Of a stretch of DNA of 64,000 nucleotides, positions 26,988 through 40,400 are shown one piece after another. The position numbers and the translations under genes are program-made. The stretch covers positions 31,484,737 to 31,548,736 of the forward strand of contig NC_037594.1 in the NCBI RefSeq assembly GCF_003073045.1, given 5' to 3'. Source of the DNA: Pomacea canaliculata. Taxonomy: Eukaryota > Mollusca > Gastropoda > Architaenioglossa > Ampullariidae. The notes under the pieces are model-generated. The model did not search any database. It had not been told where the DNA came from and saw only the letters and a program-made list of their open reading frames with translations. How positions within the stretch are numbered: position 1 is the stretch's first letter; the number at the start of each line of letters is the position of its first letter.

Positions 26988-27959
26988 GGCTGTGAACACA
27001 GTATGAACACCTGGAGGTATGCTTAGTGGTCCTAGACTCTCCCCTACTATCGCCTCTTCTATAAAGTATTCTCTATCTTCTTACCTTTACCCCTCCTTTC
27101 AGCTGCAGTTCTTTATTCTAGTATACGAAGAAGAGAGGAAACCCAAAAATCATAACAATGTGTCAGGTCATCAGTTATTACAGCTGAGGTCAACCTTATG
27201 CCCTGGTCTTTTGTCATGCGAAACCTAGACATCTATCTGGAACCTTCATAACACTAAACAAGTAGCTGTACCTACAAAATTCAGTAAAAAGAAAAAAAAA
27301 CAATGAAGCTTCATACCAGGCAATTAGAATTTGTGATTCACACATTTTATGAAAAGAAAGAAGGCGAGAGCAAACGATAGAAACAAAGAAAACGAAAGTA
27401 CAAATAAGGCATAAGTTCACACATTGTCTCTTAATGTGTGTGCGTGTGTGTGTGTGCGTCAGTGCTGGGAGCTAACGAGGCGACCACAGGGTTATGCACA
27501 GTTCTATTACCTTTGCAAACGGAACTCTCAAAAGGTAAAATCAAGGGAGGTCGTGTATGGGAGCCAAACCTCTACCACCGTCTGATGTCTGGGGCACCGG
27601 CAGGAAGAAGGACGACTCGTGGACCGGAGCTGTAACCGAGTGCGTACATTCTAGAACAATAACTGATGAGTTCGTGACCTGACAGGTACATAAACGGTAT
27701 TATTTACATTAATAAATAAAGTATTGTCTGCAGAGGAGGAACACTTTAAGTGTTTTAGCAAAGCTGAAATGTAAAAAAAATTGTATAATTTTTTTTCTCA
27801 AAGCAGTTGTAAATCTTTACATTTATCTCCACTCCCCCTCTTTTCCATAAACCCTACCAATAATAATAATACCCATCATTATCCTCCTCCTCATCATCAT
27901 CATCATCCTCATCAGTATACGTTTCTATTAATTTCAATCTGGACGTTGTTGGTAGTTAT

Positions 27960-28130
27960 CTTTCACAAGAAGTGGAAGTCATTGGTTTGAATCCCACTTT
28001 AGGCACACACAAGTTCATCTCCATGTGCGAATCGTTCTTGCATGGCTGACCTAGCTCAGTGTCGTGTAGGTTTAGCTGCTGAGTCGGCGTAAAATAAGAG
28101 CAAGCACATTTTCCTATATTTCCTCGCCGT
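27960..28130 (+). mobile_element. Possible tRNA-derived SINE fragment
   Basis: GGTTTGAATCCCACTTTAGG fits a B-box, and the following CATCTCCATGTGCGAATCGT... GGCTGACCTAGCTCAGTGTC looks like a SINE body. No A-box is convincing and the ends are unclear. It is a different family from the 13.6 and 30.2 kb elements. Confidence 0.4.
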
Positions 28131-30229
28131 TGAATTTTTTTTCTGTCTTTCTGTCCAATAGTCAGTCCTTTGACCTTTCGAACAATTAACAGCACAAACA
28201 ACATCCTTGCCTATCATTATACTTGAAAAATGGGATTTAGTTCTCAAAACACACCTCTAAATAAATAAATAATGAAGTAATATCATTGTCCGAAGGTCAA
28301 AGGGGAAAAGTGATAAATTCTAAAAGAGACACGAGAGGCAAATAAATCCTGACGTGTATATCCGTGTGTAGTCTGTCTCTCACAGTTTGTTCATGTAGAG
28401 AGTTCCTGCAGATGTCCAGCTGTAAAAATTATCACATATCTCCGTTCGTAAAGTATTCACGGCTCTTCCTTTGAGTTTGGGGAAAGCACTTTTCACACTA
28501 GGTACACTTGGATATTAGGGGCAGTCATATATCTAAATAATAATTCCATTTAGATAAATATTTGCAAGATAAAAATCAAAATATTGTATTTGTCATCAAA
28601 CATTTAAGCTTTATGAAGACTAATAATAAAGCTGTCACTGCCAGTGACTGTCCGTTACCTTGGTGGTTCTGGTGGCGAGAAGTCGACTTCAGGTCCTTGT
28701 CCCCAACATCAGTAAGTAAAATGTCGGTGAATGGCTCCCTCCAGGACATGACGAATGCTAAATAAATGGCAACGCAAGATTGGAATTTGCATCGTTGATA
28801 ATACAAACTGAGGAAAGAGCAGGAAAAATTTAGTTTCAGGAGAGGGGAGCTTTACAGTCAAAATGTCTGTCGCTGTGTCAGACAACATTTCTGATGGGCA
28901 CAAACTTCACGAAGACAGTAAAAACAAGCAAGTGTACGGCAAGTCTCTATGCACACTTCTACAATACAAAATTTATATACACACGTATACAATATAGAAT
29001 CTCTATACACGTCTATATAAGGGGAAGTTTATTTAAACTCTTCTACCGAAAAAACGCAATCCTGTTATTTTTGTTTTTGACTGAAGACTAAGATGGTTAT
29101 TGTATATTCATCACTAAAACTCTATATTGCTCTATACTTTTGGTTCTAAAACTAGAAAAAAACAAGAGAGAAAGAAGAGGTTGGATTTAGATAATGGAGG
29201 GAAAAAAACTATTTAAGAAGGGAGAAGATAGAGTTGTCTGTTGTAATAGGAAATATACAAAATATGCAAAATGTCTTCATATACAAAATAAGTATAGAAG
29301 GCAGTAAATCCTATGTAAACACGTAAGCGAGCGCACTTGAAAAAGAAGAGAGAGAGAGAAAGAAAACTTATATTTTAAAGAAAGCTGAAGCATAGTACTG
29401 GAACACGACATCGTGAACATCTTGAACTCGGATCCCAAGATCTGGGTTTCGTAAGGTTCAGACTTTTTTTGTCCAAAGCTCGAAACAGTGCAGATGAAAG
29501 GGTGGCAGAGAAGGGGGTGGGTGTGAGGTGAGCAGCAGACGGCAGATGTTTCGTCTTCTCACGCCTCTTGTGCCGGCATTTACCGGTGTCGGACAAATTG
29601 TAAGCCAAGACATTTGCACTTCGCACGCTTCAGTCAATAGAGTTTGGGATGATAATGAATGGATCGTGCTCTCCGCCTCCCAGCCTCCCGACACCCCTTC
29701 TATATGGCCACGGATTTGGACTCAGAAAGGTCAAAGGTTACCGAGGAAAGCTGGTACGTGACGGGTCGTCTTGAAACACGTGCACCAAACGTTAATTTTG
29801 CTTCATTATCTCATGAAGGACCAGCGTAGCCAGTAATTCACAAATAAAAATGAATCGCATGCAATAGTTTATATAGTTTACAGCTCTGGGATATGTTAGA
29901 AACAGACTAACAAATCATTTTTTCCTATTCTTCTGTTTAAACCTGGATGAAGGGTGGTGATGTACTTTCGTTCAACTGTGACATTACCAGAAATAGTCGC
30001 GCCACCCATTGTTGTTCTTTGCCATCAGGGCGAGAAGCAGGGTACCTGCCCACATTCAGGAGACTTCACCTGACATCTGCACTCAGTCGTGCCCCAGTAA
30101 GCGGACCTACAATCACATCTTGTATGGTGCTCTGAACTTGATATAAGTGTAGATTTAATACTACTCGATAACAGCTTTTTTTAAAGATGATGCCCATGTC
30201 ATTATCTCGCTGACGTATCTACCTCTCTC

Positions 30230-30370
30230 TAGAAAGACCCCAGTATCCACTCTACAGTTGCCTCACGGAGAAAAAGAACAGCGGGCCGAGACGAGATTTG
30301 AACCTTGGGCGCCCAGTCCGTGTCGTCTTTATATTAGTGACAAAACACCTCAGCGTTGCGCACTAGGATG
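30230..30370 (-). mobile_element. tRNA-derived SINE, same family as at 13.6 kb
   Basis: On the minus strand it has AGTGCGCAACGCTGAGGTGT, then GGTTCAAATCTCGTCTC (B-box) and the body piece GTTCTTTTTCTCCGTGAGG followed by CAACTGT. The body aligns with TTGTTCTTTCTCTGCAAGTG in the copy at 13560-13790, which is why I treat them as one family. Confidence 0.6.
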
Positions 30371-32711
30371 GCATGGGAAGCAGACACACTACATTTGTGT
30401 GCAAAATAAAACCTTATAGAAATTTGTTGATAGTGAACTTACTTATCTTCTGCTCCTTAGGACACTTCGAGAGTGCTTAAATTATTTTCTCAGATATGTA
30501 GAACTTCGTGGTTTCTTCCTGATGGCTTCAACAAACATTCCACTAAACACCGCCCTCGTTCTAGACTATCGCAGGTAATGATATTTTACACATTGATAAA
30601 CTTCTCGGCAAGTCTTTGGTAACCTAAACATTTAGAATCGGATATAATATCGGATTTACGTGCTAAGAAAGCAGTCACCCGATCTCCATCTGTGTATTTG
30701 TCTGTCTCTCTCTCTATCACATTGTTGGAGAGGTCGTCATTCTAGACTAAACTGGTTGTTAGCCGCAGTGGACGAATCCTCGCAAACAGTTGAAATGTGA
30801 ACGACCTCTTATCTCCGTCACCATTATGTCAGTCTGAAAAGTATTTGTTTGTTTGCTCCATTTTTATCTGAAGACAGTATATGGGATTGTTCTTTAGAAA
30901 AGTTAAGAGGATGAAAATGAGAATGCTTTATAGGAAGATCAGCGGAGCATATAGGTGTAATATAATAGGAGAGAGAAAAAAGTAGAAGACGAAGAAATAG
31001 GAGAAGAATGAAAATGAAAAGAAATGAAACATTTAGTAGAGATCAGAAAATCAAAGCCATGTTCCCAAGCCCAATAAAGAAATCTCTTGAAATGTAAAGG
31101 GTTCCTGACAACTTAAGGCTGGTATATACAGTTGTTAATCCCGAGTTTCTCCCGTTATAGGAACAACTAGCAAAACACATCTACATTTATATTTCTATAT
31201 ATATATAAAGATGTAAGATTGCACCACTTGCATTTTCCTTGTATTACAATTAGCTCTATTTGTGTTTTTCTTCCCAAGTAATAATTTCCCACGGGTTGAG
31301 AAAGATGATCATTTGTCATTTATGATCAAAATAAGCTAAATGATTTAATGTCAACAAAAACTACTTACAAAATCCGTTGTTACCCTTTGTACAACACGCG
31401 CACATGCAATTGGGAAAAGGATTGGAGGAATTTTAAAAATCGTGAATGGGAGAGAGCGAAGAAAAAAGAATTTTCCGAACAGCACGAAAAATTAGACTGA
31501 CGGTGAATTTCTTTGTGGAGTCTTGTTGCTGCAAAACAATCAAAACCCACCCACGCCACCCGACACTCCTGTGAGTGAAACTACTCCTATCCTCTTCGCC
31601 ACTAAATATTCTGCGATAAAGTTGTGGGCGATTTATAATATAATCGCTAGTTTACTGACCATTTTAAAGCTCCTTAATAAAATCGCTTTAGAGGCTTTCT
31701 CTGCCCAACAGCCAAGTGTCGAAACGCAAAATTATCAAAGGACATGACTCAAATAATTAAACTTAATATTAATAAATAATTTTTAATCAAATGTAAAATA
31801 ATTAGCAAGGAACATGTCAAATATCTAATAGACAAATATCAACGAGTGCCAGAAAAGTATCAAAATATTAAATTACTAAAAAAAAAGAAGGAAAAAACCC
31901 AACAAAACAGAATTCTTCCTATAGACATTTTCCCCCACAAGTATTTAAAAATTGGCTTCGTCATTGTTTTCAAAGCAAAGGGTATGTGACTAATGTTGTT
32001 TGCAACTGTTTGACTAATGTGCTTACTAGGTCTTGGCATTGTTTGCTGGTGTCCCCGGGACCAATAGCCGCTTGCCTGCGTGGGGAAGCACCGCCTGATA
32101 TTGTACACGCCGACAATCACACCTGTCATCTAATGAGCTTTATGAGGTAGTGGGGGCGTCGCAACAAATGAACTAATGAGCCGCCGATGTTTGCTCGCAA
32201 ATGCCGCATGGATACTCCAGGCAGACTCCCTTAAGTGCTGGCTGGGGCCGGCGTCACGACGGAGGCGTAGGGCCGTCCACTACCCGCCGTCCTCTCGTCG
32301 TAGCGGTAAGAAGGCTTCATGCGACCCTCGCCAGGTGCTGAAAATAGAAACAGTCTGACGCGGCTCCCTTCCTGTGACACGATCTCTCTTCGTGACGCTA
32401 ATCCCAGGCGACAGTATCACGAAGCGGAAAGTTATCCACTCCGTTCTCGTATTTCCACGTCAAGAAGAGACTTTTATGAGATTTTCAAAGAGTCGTTTGT
32501 GAATGTTAAGCGGTGATAATTCCTTCAGGTCCGCATGATTCACGGAAAGGGTAAAAGGTCAAACGGTTGCACTTGTTGACCGTTCGGTGGGGAGGGGAGT
32601 GGAAAAGGAGGTGAAAGGGATGATGAAGAACGTTTTCTCCACGTGTTGATATCAGCCAGCACGTGCAATTTCCATATGTAGTGTGTGGGACGTTCCTATG
32701 GAGCTGGGGAC

Positions 32712-32719
32712 TATAAATA
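32712..32719 (+). promoter_or_regulatory. TATA box
   Basis: TATAAATA inside GGACTATAAATACTTTGCAC, followed about 30 bp on by CAATCAGGTCCATACTCT, a plausible start region. The next plus-strand signal-peptide exon begins 470 bp downstream, which leaves room for a 5' UTR or a short unseen intron. A strong TATA box suits a tissue-specific secreted gene. Confidence 0.5.
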
Positions 32720-33187
32720 CTTTGCACAGACAATCAGGTCCATACTCTGCCCATCATACACTTTAGCTAGTACCTTTTAGAGGTTAGAGCAGGATTTTAT
32801 AGCTGAACGGAAGTGAAGTAAGAATGCTAACATAGTAAAGTACGTAGACTGAACGACTGAACTTATAAGACTACAATTATAACAAGGGCTCTGTCTTAAA
32901 AAGTCTCTCTGTCACTTTTGCAGTCAGGGTGCTCTCACTTCATTTTACTGACTTTAGTTCTCAGAGACAAAGACTAAGAAATTTGGTGACACCTGAAAAT
33001 ATTAATCATATTTCTTTGCAACAGTTTGACTAAACAAGTGTCCAGTAACGGTAATTATTTGTCTGCAAATGTCTCATAACTTACTACGATAAGAACATAC
33101 CCAAGCTTCCTGGAGTTTCACAAACCATTGGTCTTGCTCGCGGCTCAACGACATCTTTGAAGTCTTTGAATTATCTCATCAAAAACT

Positions 33188-33471
33188 ATGTCGACACACG
33201 TTTTCACCAGTTTATTAACCGTGGTTTTGGCGCTGGGATGCCTTGTGAGTGTGACACACAGCAGACCATGGATCCATTCCGTCGAGAGTCCAGACGACGA
33301 TGCTGCTTTGTTGACTTGTTTTGCTCCGTCGCCTGCAACAGATGGGGGGCCAACCCTTACTCCAAACGGACAAGTGACCAGACGTCGTCACATCCAGTCA
33401 TCTTCAACGATCTCCTGTGGGCAGCAGAGTATCTCGACGAGATGAACAAGAGACTGCAGGAGGTTCAAGAG
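33188..33471 (+). CDS. First coding exon of a secreted protein, possible peptide precursor
   Basis: The start MSTHVFTSLLTVVLALGCLV gives a clear signal peptide, with likely cleavage after VTHS. The downstream part reads NPYSKR, then TSDQTSSHPVIFNDLL and WAAEYLDEMNKRLQEVQ, up to a good donor (CAAGA|GTGAGT) at 33472. The two parts lie in different frames. Adding one G to the G6 run near 33338 would join them and give a KR dibasic site ahead of a helix-like acidic/hydrophobic segment. That layout (signal peptide, spacer, KR, amphipathic helix) recalls neuropeptide or peptide-hormone precursors, but I recognise no family. The second exon was not found. A continuous alternative frame also runs through the exon, so the product is uncertain. 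Confidence 0.5.
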
Positions 33472-33474
33472 TGA

Positions 33475-36030
33475 GTAAAATAAATCCTTTGTTTTATATA
33501 TTTTATTTTATTTTTACTTTTCGCGATAAAACATGATGATGACCGAATCAGCGCTTTCAATACAAATTGTATGATGTCTGGTTGTTTGTCGAACATTAAC
33601 ATAATTCGGCTTTGTACAAACCATAATCCCTATTGTGTCGGGCTACTCTATCTACAGAGTCTCTAGGCAACATTGCATTAATAATACATTTTATTTACAT
33701 ATTTTTTTACTTGTTATTCTTTATGTCAATAGAGATTAATAATGTAAAATATTTAAGGATATCTGTGAGTACAAAGTAATGTCTGTATTAATGCTTGGAG
33801 TGCGAATATTTGTTAGTGTAGGGTCTGCCTTGCTTGTAACTCGTTGTTTAACAAAGAGAAAAGTAGAGAAGAAGGTTTAAGAAAACGAAAGATAAAGGCA
33901 ATGGCAAATCTGACAGTAAAGAAATTACAATGATTACTTTAAAAAACATATTTGTAAAATTTGATTGAGCTCAGTTTTTTTTTTTCGTTATTAAGACACG
34001 AGCATCTGTGATGAAGGAAGACTGCACGAGAATAATGGGTCCCAGAAAACCTTTCTGTCAGTAATCATTCCCAGAACCATCACCAACTGAACTACGAGAG
34101 ATTTTGTTCTAATCTTTATGGCTAGTATTTTACAATTCATTTCTTAATTGTTTCATTTTCTATTTCTTTCAGTCTTTCCCTGTGTCAGAGTCAGATTAGG
34201 AAATAAGTCTAAAATCGAAGGAATAAAAATAACAATTATAAAGCAAATTTCTATAAATCATATCTCTACGGAAGAAGAGACTCGATGCCCTTTACACATA
34301 AAAGCGAAAAATATGCAAACGAAATTCCGTTAACACTTCTAGGTGGTCCGTGACATCCAACTCTTCACAAATAACAGAGACTAGAAAAAGTATATCATCT
34401 TACACCTGTTTACAGGTTGAACAATAGCAATCTCAAAATAAATATGATCGTTACACCAGATATACCTACCAAGTCTTTACTTTCTTCTAAAATACTGACG
34501 ATTACAATGATGACAGCGATGACAACGATGACAACGACAACAAAGATGATTATGACGACGACGACGGGGAAGTCGAACGACTATAAAAAATTACGTGTTT
34601 AAACTATTGTCATATTCAATCAGAGAATTGACATATCTTTTCAGAATTGCTGAAGAACTCCAGGACAAAAGTGTGATATAGAAGAGAGGGACTTAGTGAT
34701 GTTTGTTCAGAGTTGAGGTATAGTAGCAGGGAGGCAGATCCAAGGCCAGGGAGCAACAAATGAGATGAGAGACATGATGGAGCTGTGAAACTTCACGGTG
34801 TTACGAACATTTGTGACTGTGAATGATTGCATGCGTACACGTGTGAATGTATCTGGAATGACCATTGATGTTGGCCTTTTGTTTTCAATAATTTAAAAAA
34901 GCCAACGGTACATGTTAATCTTGTTCGCTTAAACCTTAGCGAGATCCAACTAATTAGTAACAAATAATGCCAAATGAGCTGATCACATTCTTTTTGTGAA
35001 AACCATGCTACATCCATGTTCTTAAAAAACTGAGTTTTGTAAGAAAAGGAATATTTGCCAAATATAGCGTTTGTTAATTTGTTATAAAAATTTTCTTAAT
35101 TTCAAAGTTTTCTGCTTTATATTCACTCTCAAACTCAAACGGGCAAAACACTTACACAAACACACATATGCATACGAACATAGACAATGACATGTATCCC
35201 ATAATATTGTAATGTCTTGCACATTGCAACATCCATCTATTTATGGCGGAATATTAAATGTAATATTGAACACAGACTCCTCTTGCTTGAAAATAATGTG
35301 TGATCTGTGACAGGAGGCAGGAGTGGCAGAGAAAAATGATATTGTAATTGGCATTCAGCGGTTAAATATTATTTAAAAGACATAGAGACGTAAATACGGC
35401 TGCGGTAGTCTGCCAACACGTCCCTCATTTACACACTATCCTTCCTTCATAACCCACAGACATGTGTGTGTGCAGACGTGCAAAATGAAAGGGAAAAAAA
35501 GACTTAAAAAAAAGAAAAAAAAAAAGAGAAAGAACGCACTAAGCAAAGAGACAGTAAGAAAACAGAAACAAAGACAAAGGAAGACAGAAGGAATGAATAA
35601 AAGAATGAAAGTAATAAAAGGAGCAGCAGACAATATTTATATAATGCCTATCTCAATAGCTCGTTAGAGTTGACGACGACTAGTAAAACGATGAAAAGGA
35701 GAGGGAAGTTGAGGATAAAAGTATAAAACATGAAAACTCATGGTTCATTGACACCATGCTCATTGTTTGGTATCGACACCTAATCAGAACCTTTGATGAT
35801 ATCGATCTTCTTTTTTTCTCTTATGTTCCTTGAAACACCTTTCATAGATTAAGACGTTTTTCTGTAAAAATTGTAACCAGACAGGTCTTCATTCAGTCAC
35901 ACACACACAAGAGAGAGAAAGAGAAAATAAAGGTATTAGCTGCGGATTTAAGTTCTACGAGAAAAGTGTTTTTACCAAATACAAGTCTTTAATTTAGATG
36001 GGAAGCAATATTATAATTTTGATATTAAAG
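33475..36030. other. AT-rich stretch, probably intron or intergenic
   Basis: Should contain the next exon of the 33.19-kb gene, but I could not identify one. Lysine-rich and methionine-rich short frames at 34420-34600 and 35460-35670 come from simple repeats (GAC/GAT and A/AG runs). Confidence 0.35.
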
Positions 36031-36622
36031 ACCAACCTAAATGGTTTGCGTTGTCTGCAGATATCAGCAGACATAGGAGAAATAAAACTAACCTGAAAAT
36101 TTCAGCGTCCAAAACCCATCCGTTAATTAATTATCAGGTACGATTCGCACCTGCGACCAACGAGCGGTGATAACAGTGTACTACGTCACGTTGGTGCACC
36201 ATTCACAACATTGCCAGCAGTTAACACCAGTCAAGAGAGAGAGAAGGAGAGAGAATGTGCCACAGTTCGAATTATTCAGAAGTTGAAAGTCTGCATTTCT
36301 CGTGATAAACAGTTTTTTTTAGAACCACGAGAAATGCAGACTGTCAGTGTCCGAATAAACTGAACTGTGGCTCATTCTCTTTCTTTCTCTGATTGGTGTT
36401 GACTGCTGGCAACTTTGTGAATGGTGTACCAACGTGACGTAGTACACTGTTAGCGTGACGTAGTACACTGTTAGTACCGCTCGTTGATCTCATGTTCGTA
36501 TCGGTACTTTGCTAGCGGATGATTAATTAACGGATTAGTTTTGGAAGCTGAAATTTATAGGTTAGGTTTATATTGTCTATATCTACCGATATCAGCAAAA
36601 AATGAAAACCATTCAGGTTGGT
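36031..36622. mobile_element. Foldback element: long inverted repeat of about 0.6 kb
   Basis: The two halves are reverse complements. The outer ends are ACCAACCTAAATGG on the left and CCATTCAGGTTGGT on the right. Inner blocks pair all the way to CGAGAAATGCAGACT near 36310-36350 around a short T-rich loop. Arms are about 275 and 300 bp and diverged by substitutions and small indels. The right arm has an extra tandem copy of GTGACGTAGTACACTGTTAG. Each arm contains a tRNA-like stretch (GGTGCGAATCGTACC-type B-box on the minus side of the left arm). It may be a foldback MITE or two SINEs inserted head to head. A clean target duplication is not obvious (TAAAG occurs close to both ends). Confidence 0.8.
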
Positions 36623-37407
36623 CTCTAAAGCACTTTGCTGTAGGTAAACAACTGCAGGGTGGATAATCGAAAGAGTCTAAAGGACCAGTGTCATTCACTG
36701 GAGTGCAGGAAATTTTCTCAGTGGAAGACTTGCGATTCAATACTCATGAACCTGTTTTGTGCCTCCAGCAGTAGATCGAGTTTTTGTGTAGTTGAGAAGG
36801 GATTTCCATCATTTACATTCAGCAGGCCAGGAGATCATGTAATAAACCTGTGTAACCCACCCGCTGTAAGCAGCGCTTGAAAACCAAGTCGATACCCGAC
36901 CTAAAGCTGTTCTTTGTTGCCATGGAGAGTTTCAAACTACGTACATTAGATACCCCCAGCTGGTATTTTTACACTCTGTTTAAGAGGGGATCAGTGTTCA
37001 TTTCTGTGTAGAGGAAATAGCATCGGACCCACTTATGTTTTAATATCAAACATCAAAGTTCACGATGATATTATTTTGATTTCCTTCTTTACTTACACTC
37101 TCTGCAGCGAAAGAAAATAAATTAATAAGCTTATTCGCTATTGGTGAAGAGGTGTCAATGTACATCAATCGTTTTCATCGAAGGTATAAAAAAAACACAA
37201 CATAACTGGCGTCGTGAATTCGGATTCTGGTCGATTCTAGTCTTCTGGACCATTCCTTATACACATGGATGTAGAGGGACACATGTCTCTAGTTGAGAGC
37301 GGGATATTTTAGAAGTAAGTCAAAAGGATTTTTTTCTTCTTGACGGACAACTACTGGATCCCAAAGAGTTTCAAAGCAGTTCAGCGGCGAAAGATTAAAC
37401 TTTCGAG

Positions 37408-40400
37408 ATGCCTTCTCACGGGAAAATACAGACTTATGGCGAGATCTTCATCGCAATAGTTGTTTTCAGTGTTTCCCACATTGCAGAAGGTAAGTTTCTT
37501 TTTGAAGTACTTGATGAAGTGTGTGTCCAGCTCCAGTGTATGTTGTTAAAGATATTTAGTGCGACTTCTGTAAAAAGCTGACACACGGGACTGTACAGGA
37601 CTGTACACCGTGGTGCAAAGTGGTCCTCCGGCCCAAACCTCTGCCCGCAATGGTCCCAGGCGTAGATGAATCGCTTAAATGCACAAATCTCAGGACATAC
37701 ACGCTTTCTTGCATCAGCCACTCCAGTCAACCCTAAACATTACAGATCGTCATTGACGATTGTCATCACAAATCATCCACTGACATTAAACTAGTTCCTC
37801 GCATTATTTAGAGAATTAAAAATCAACATCACAACCGCCGCCAGACTCAAATCACAAATGTGGTCTGTTTGTGTGTGAAAGAGACTTTGACTTTATTCAT
37901 TGTAGGCCATGGCCCATGACTGAACAGGGTGAACATAAAAGCAAAAAAAAAAAAAAATACCTAAACATATTTAAATAGACGTGTTCATTAGCACAGTTTG
38001 CAGTCCAGTTCCAAATACATATAATAAATTATTCATATTGTAATCTAGCTGATCCCCTGATTCATTTGAACGCTTGTAAATATATATCTTTTGGTGAAGC
38101 ACAAATATGTACATGTCTCTGGATGTATCTAGTGTAACACACACCAGCATGCAAGCAAGTGTAATTATTGTCAGATGGATATCACTCTCTCTATATAAAA
38201 TAATATTCCTACTTCATACTTAGCGTCTTAGACATGACAGTGAATTAGAACTAGTTAAGCATATTATTCTTGCTATAAAACGGAACTTCACACTTAGCTG
38301 TGTATATAGCTTGCTAGACAACCTGCATTACTAGGGTAATTATCTGACATGAGTATTGAAAAGGATGGGTAGAGTCAAAACTTGGGAGAGATTAATTTTT
38401 CTCATAATCTACTACATTGTGGGAGACATAATAAAAATTTAATTCAATATCTTCAATATTTTAAAGAAAGGGACAATTTTGACAAATCGTTGAGTCTGTT
38501 AGATATCTTAATTTATGGTCATTAAGGTAAGTAACATCTAATCTTATTTGGATTCTGCAAATAGGAAGAATGGGAAAGATTGGTTTTAAAACAATGATGA
38601 GGATAAAAATGGTCACTACTAGTTAGCCTCTCACTTCGTTCTTTCTTCTAACAATCTGTCAATCTGAAATGTTTAAATTTTTTAACAAAAAAATAGCATT
38701 TCCTACACTTTTGCTCCCATACAAAGCCAAAACCATATTTGTACAAATCCATCATGATGTTAACTCAGGTGATCTTTTTAATTACATGATTATCACATAA
38801 TATTGTGCAAACCTTTCTAGGAAGCCTGATCTCAAGTAGGTGAGCTATTCTTGAACAGTACTTGAAAAATCTTATATAACAATTAATAAATAAAGAATAC
38901 CTCCCACAGTCTCCATAAATCATTATATCTGGTGTTTTCAAAGAAACCCCTAGAAACGTTTTCAAGGCAATGGTATGAACCCTTTTATTTTGTTTTGTTT
39001 TGTTTTTGTTTTGCTTTTTTTGTTTTTTTGTTTTTTCGTTGTTTTTTTTTTTTTGTTTGTTTTTTTTTTTTTTTTTGTCCCCAGATTTCAGAACCATATA
39101 GAAGGACACGTTGAGTTTGGGTATTGAAAAGCTTGAAACAGAGGGAAGGAGAAGGATTGGCAAGTCAATGCCATACTTTCAATATCCCTATCATTACCTG
39201 GCGGGACTTTGTTGCTAAGTCCTCTAGTGCCTGTGTAAACACACATCGGGTTGACAGTATAATTCCCAGGTATTTGTAGGCAGTAACAATTTTCATCTCA
39301 TTGCCAGCACAAAACCATTTATCTCAGTGGGTCAGATGACCACCATTCCTAAATACAACAATATTAGATTTTGATACGTTTATAAAAAGGTCGAGACATT
39401 TGTCCATGTCAGATATTATATTCAACTGATTTTACCTGATATATTGCTCTTACTTAACACATTCCAAAGTATGTCTCCTGCAGCAGAATTTCTATGCACT
39501 TATACAGCTTGCTGTACATCTGTGTCCTTGTACAACTTGATGTTCATCTGTGTACGTGTACATCGTGCGATTCATATCTGTGCTTGTACAACTTGCTGTT
39601 CATCAATGTTTGTGTACATATCGCTATTCATCTGCGTCCTTGTACATCTTGCTATTTATCTGCGTCCTTCCTTCTGTCCTTTCTCTTGGCAGCTTCCTGG
39701 GTGACCATGATGGCGATCAGCAGCAACGGAGGGGACTAACGGGTACAACTTGCTGATGTCACAAGGGTCTCTGAATGACTCGGCGGGTAGAGAACTCGAA
39801 CGCGTTGACGTCATCGTCAGCTCGGGGGATTTCAAGAGCGCCATGTTGGATGACTGGGCATCATACCAACCTGCAAAGGTACAGCTTCGTCAAACACTTC
39901 TTTGACTGTATTCTTAACAAGAGGCACAGCACGCCTTCGTCATTTACACATAATAACCATTTTGACGGGCTTTGGTGCTAATTAGATTTTATGTTTGTTT
40001 TAGGACAGAAAAATTAAGAAGCTGCGACACTTTATTTTCTTTGTAAAAAGACTTTTTTCTAATTTCGGAAAATTCTGTTTTTATATAAATAGGGTTAGTC
40101 ATTGATAAATCATCGTTAAAGCGTTTGTCCACTTTCTAGCCTATCAGCAGTTTGCTTACTTTGAGTTAATCTCAGCAACTGTTTCAATCAGTCATAATTG
40201 TTTATCTACCCAAATAATACAAAAAACAAGAAGGCACAGGCATCTCTCTTCTCACCATCACAAATTATATCCATCTCTTACCTAAGCCAAATATATTTTT
40301 GTTCATTGTAATAAATTCTCGATTTTTTTGTGTTTTTATCCCTTGCAACAAGCTTCAGGACTCGCTATATAGAAGTTGCATCACAATTATAAAGACACAG

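Larger units (their letters stand above)
26988..33187. other. Intergenic region without a recognised gene
   Basis: Six kilobases between the divergent peroxidase start and the next plus-strand coding exon. It holds SINE-like elements at about 27960-28130 and 30230-30370, a patch of CAT/CCT repeats near 27870-27910, and GA-rich tracts near 29340. From about 32100 it becomes GC-richer towards a TATA box at 32712. Short open frames here have no motif, codon pattern or splice context I trust. The stretch at 29380-29760 is the most gene-like by composition and could hold a 5' non-coding exon. Confidence 0.4.

Noticed and set aside
32166-32520. GC-rich Arg-rich frames near 32.2-32.5 kb as a coding exon
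   Set aside because: Composition alone. No acceptor/donor pair in phase and no motif. More likely promoter-proximal sequence upstream of the TATA box at 32712.
35464-35667. Lysine-rich 67-codon frame
   Set aside because: Produced by poly-A and AAAG runs. No splice or promoter context, and the antisense is an equally open F/L-rich frame.
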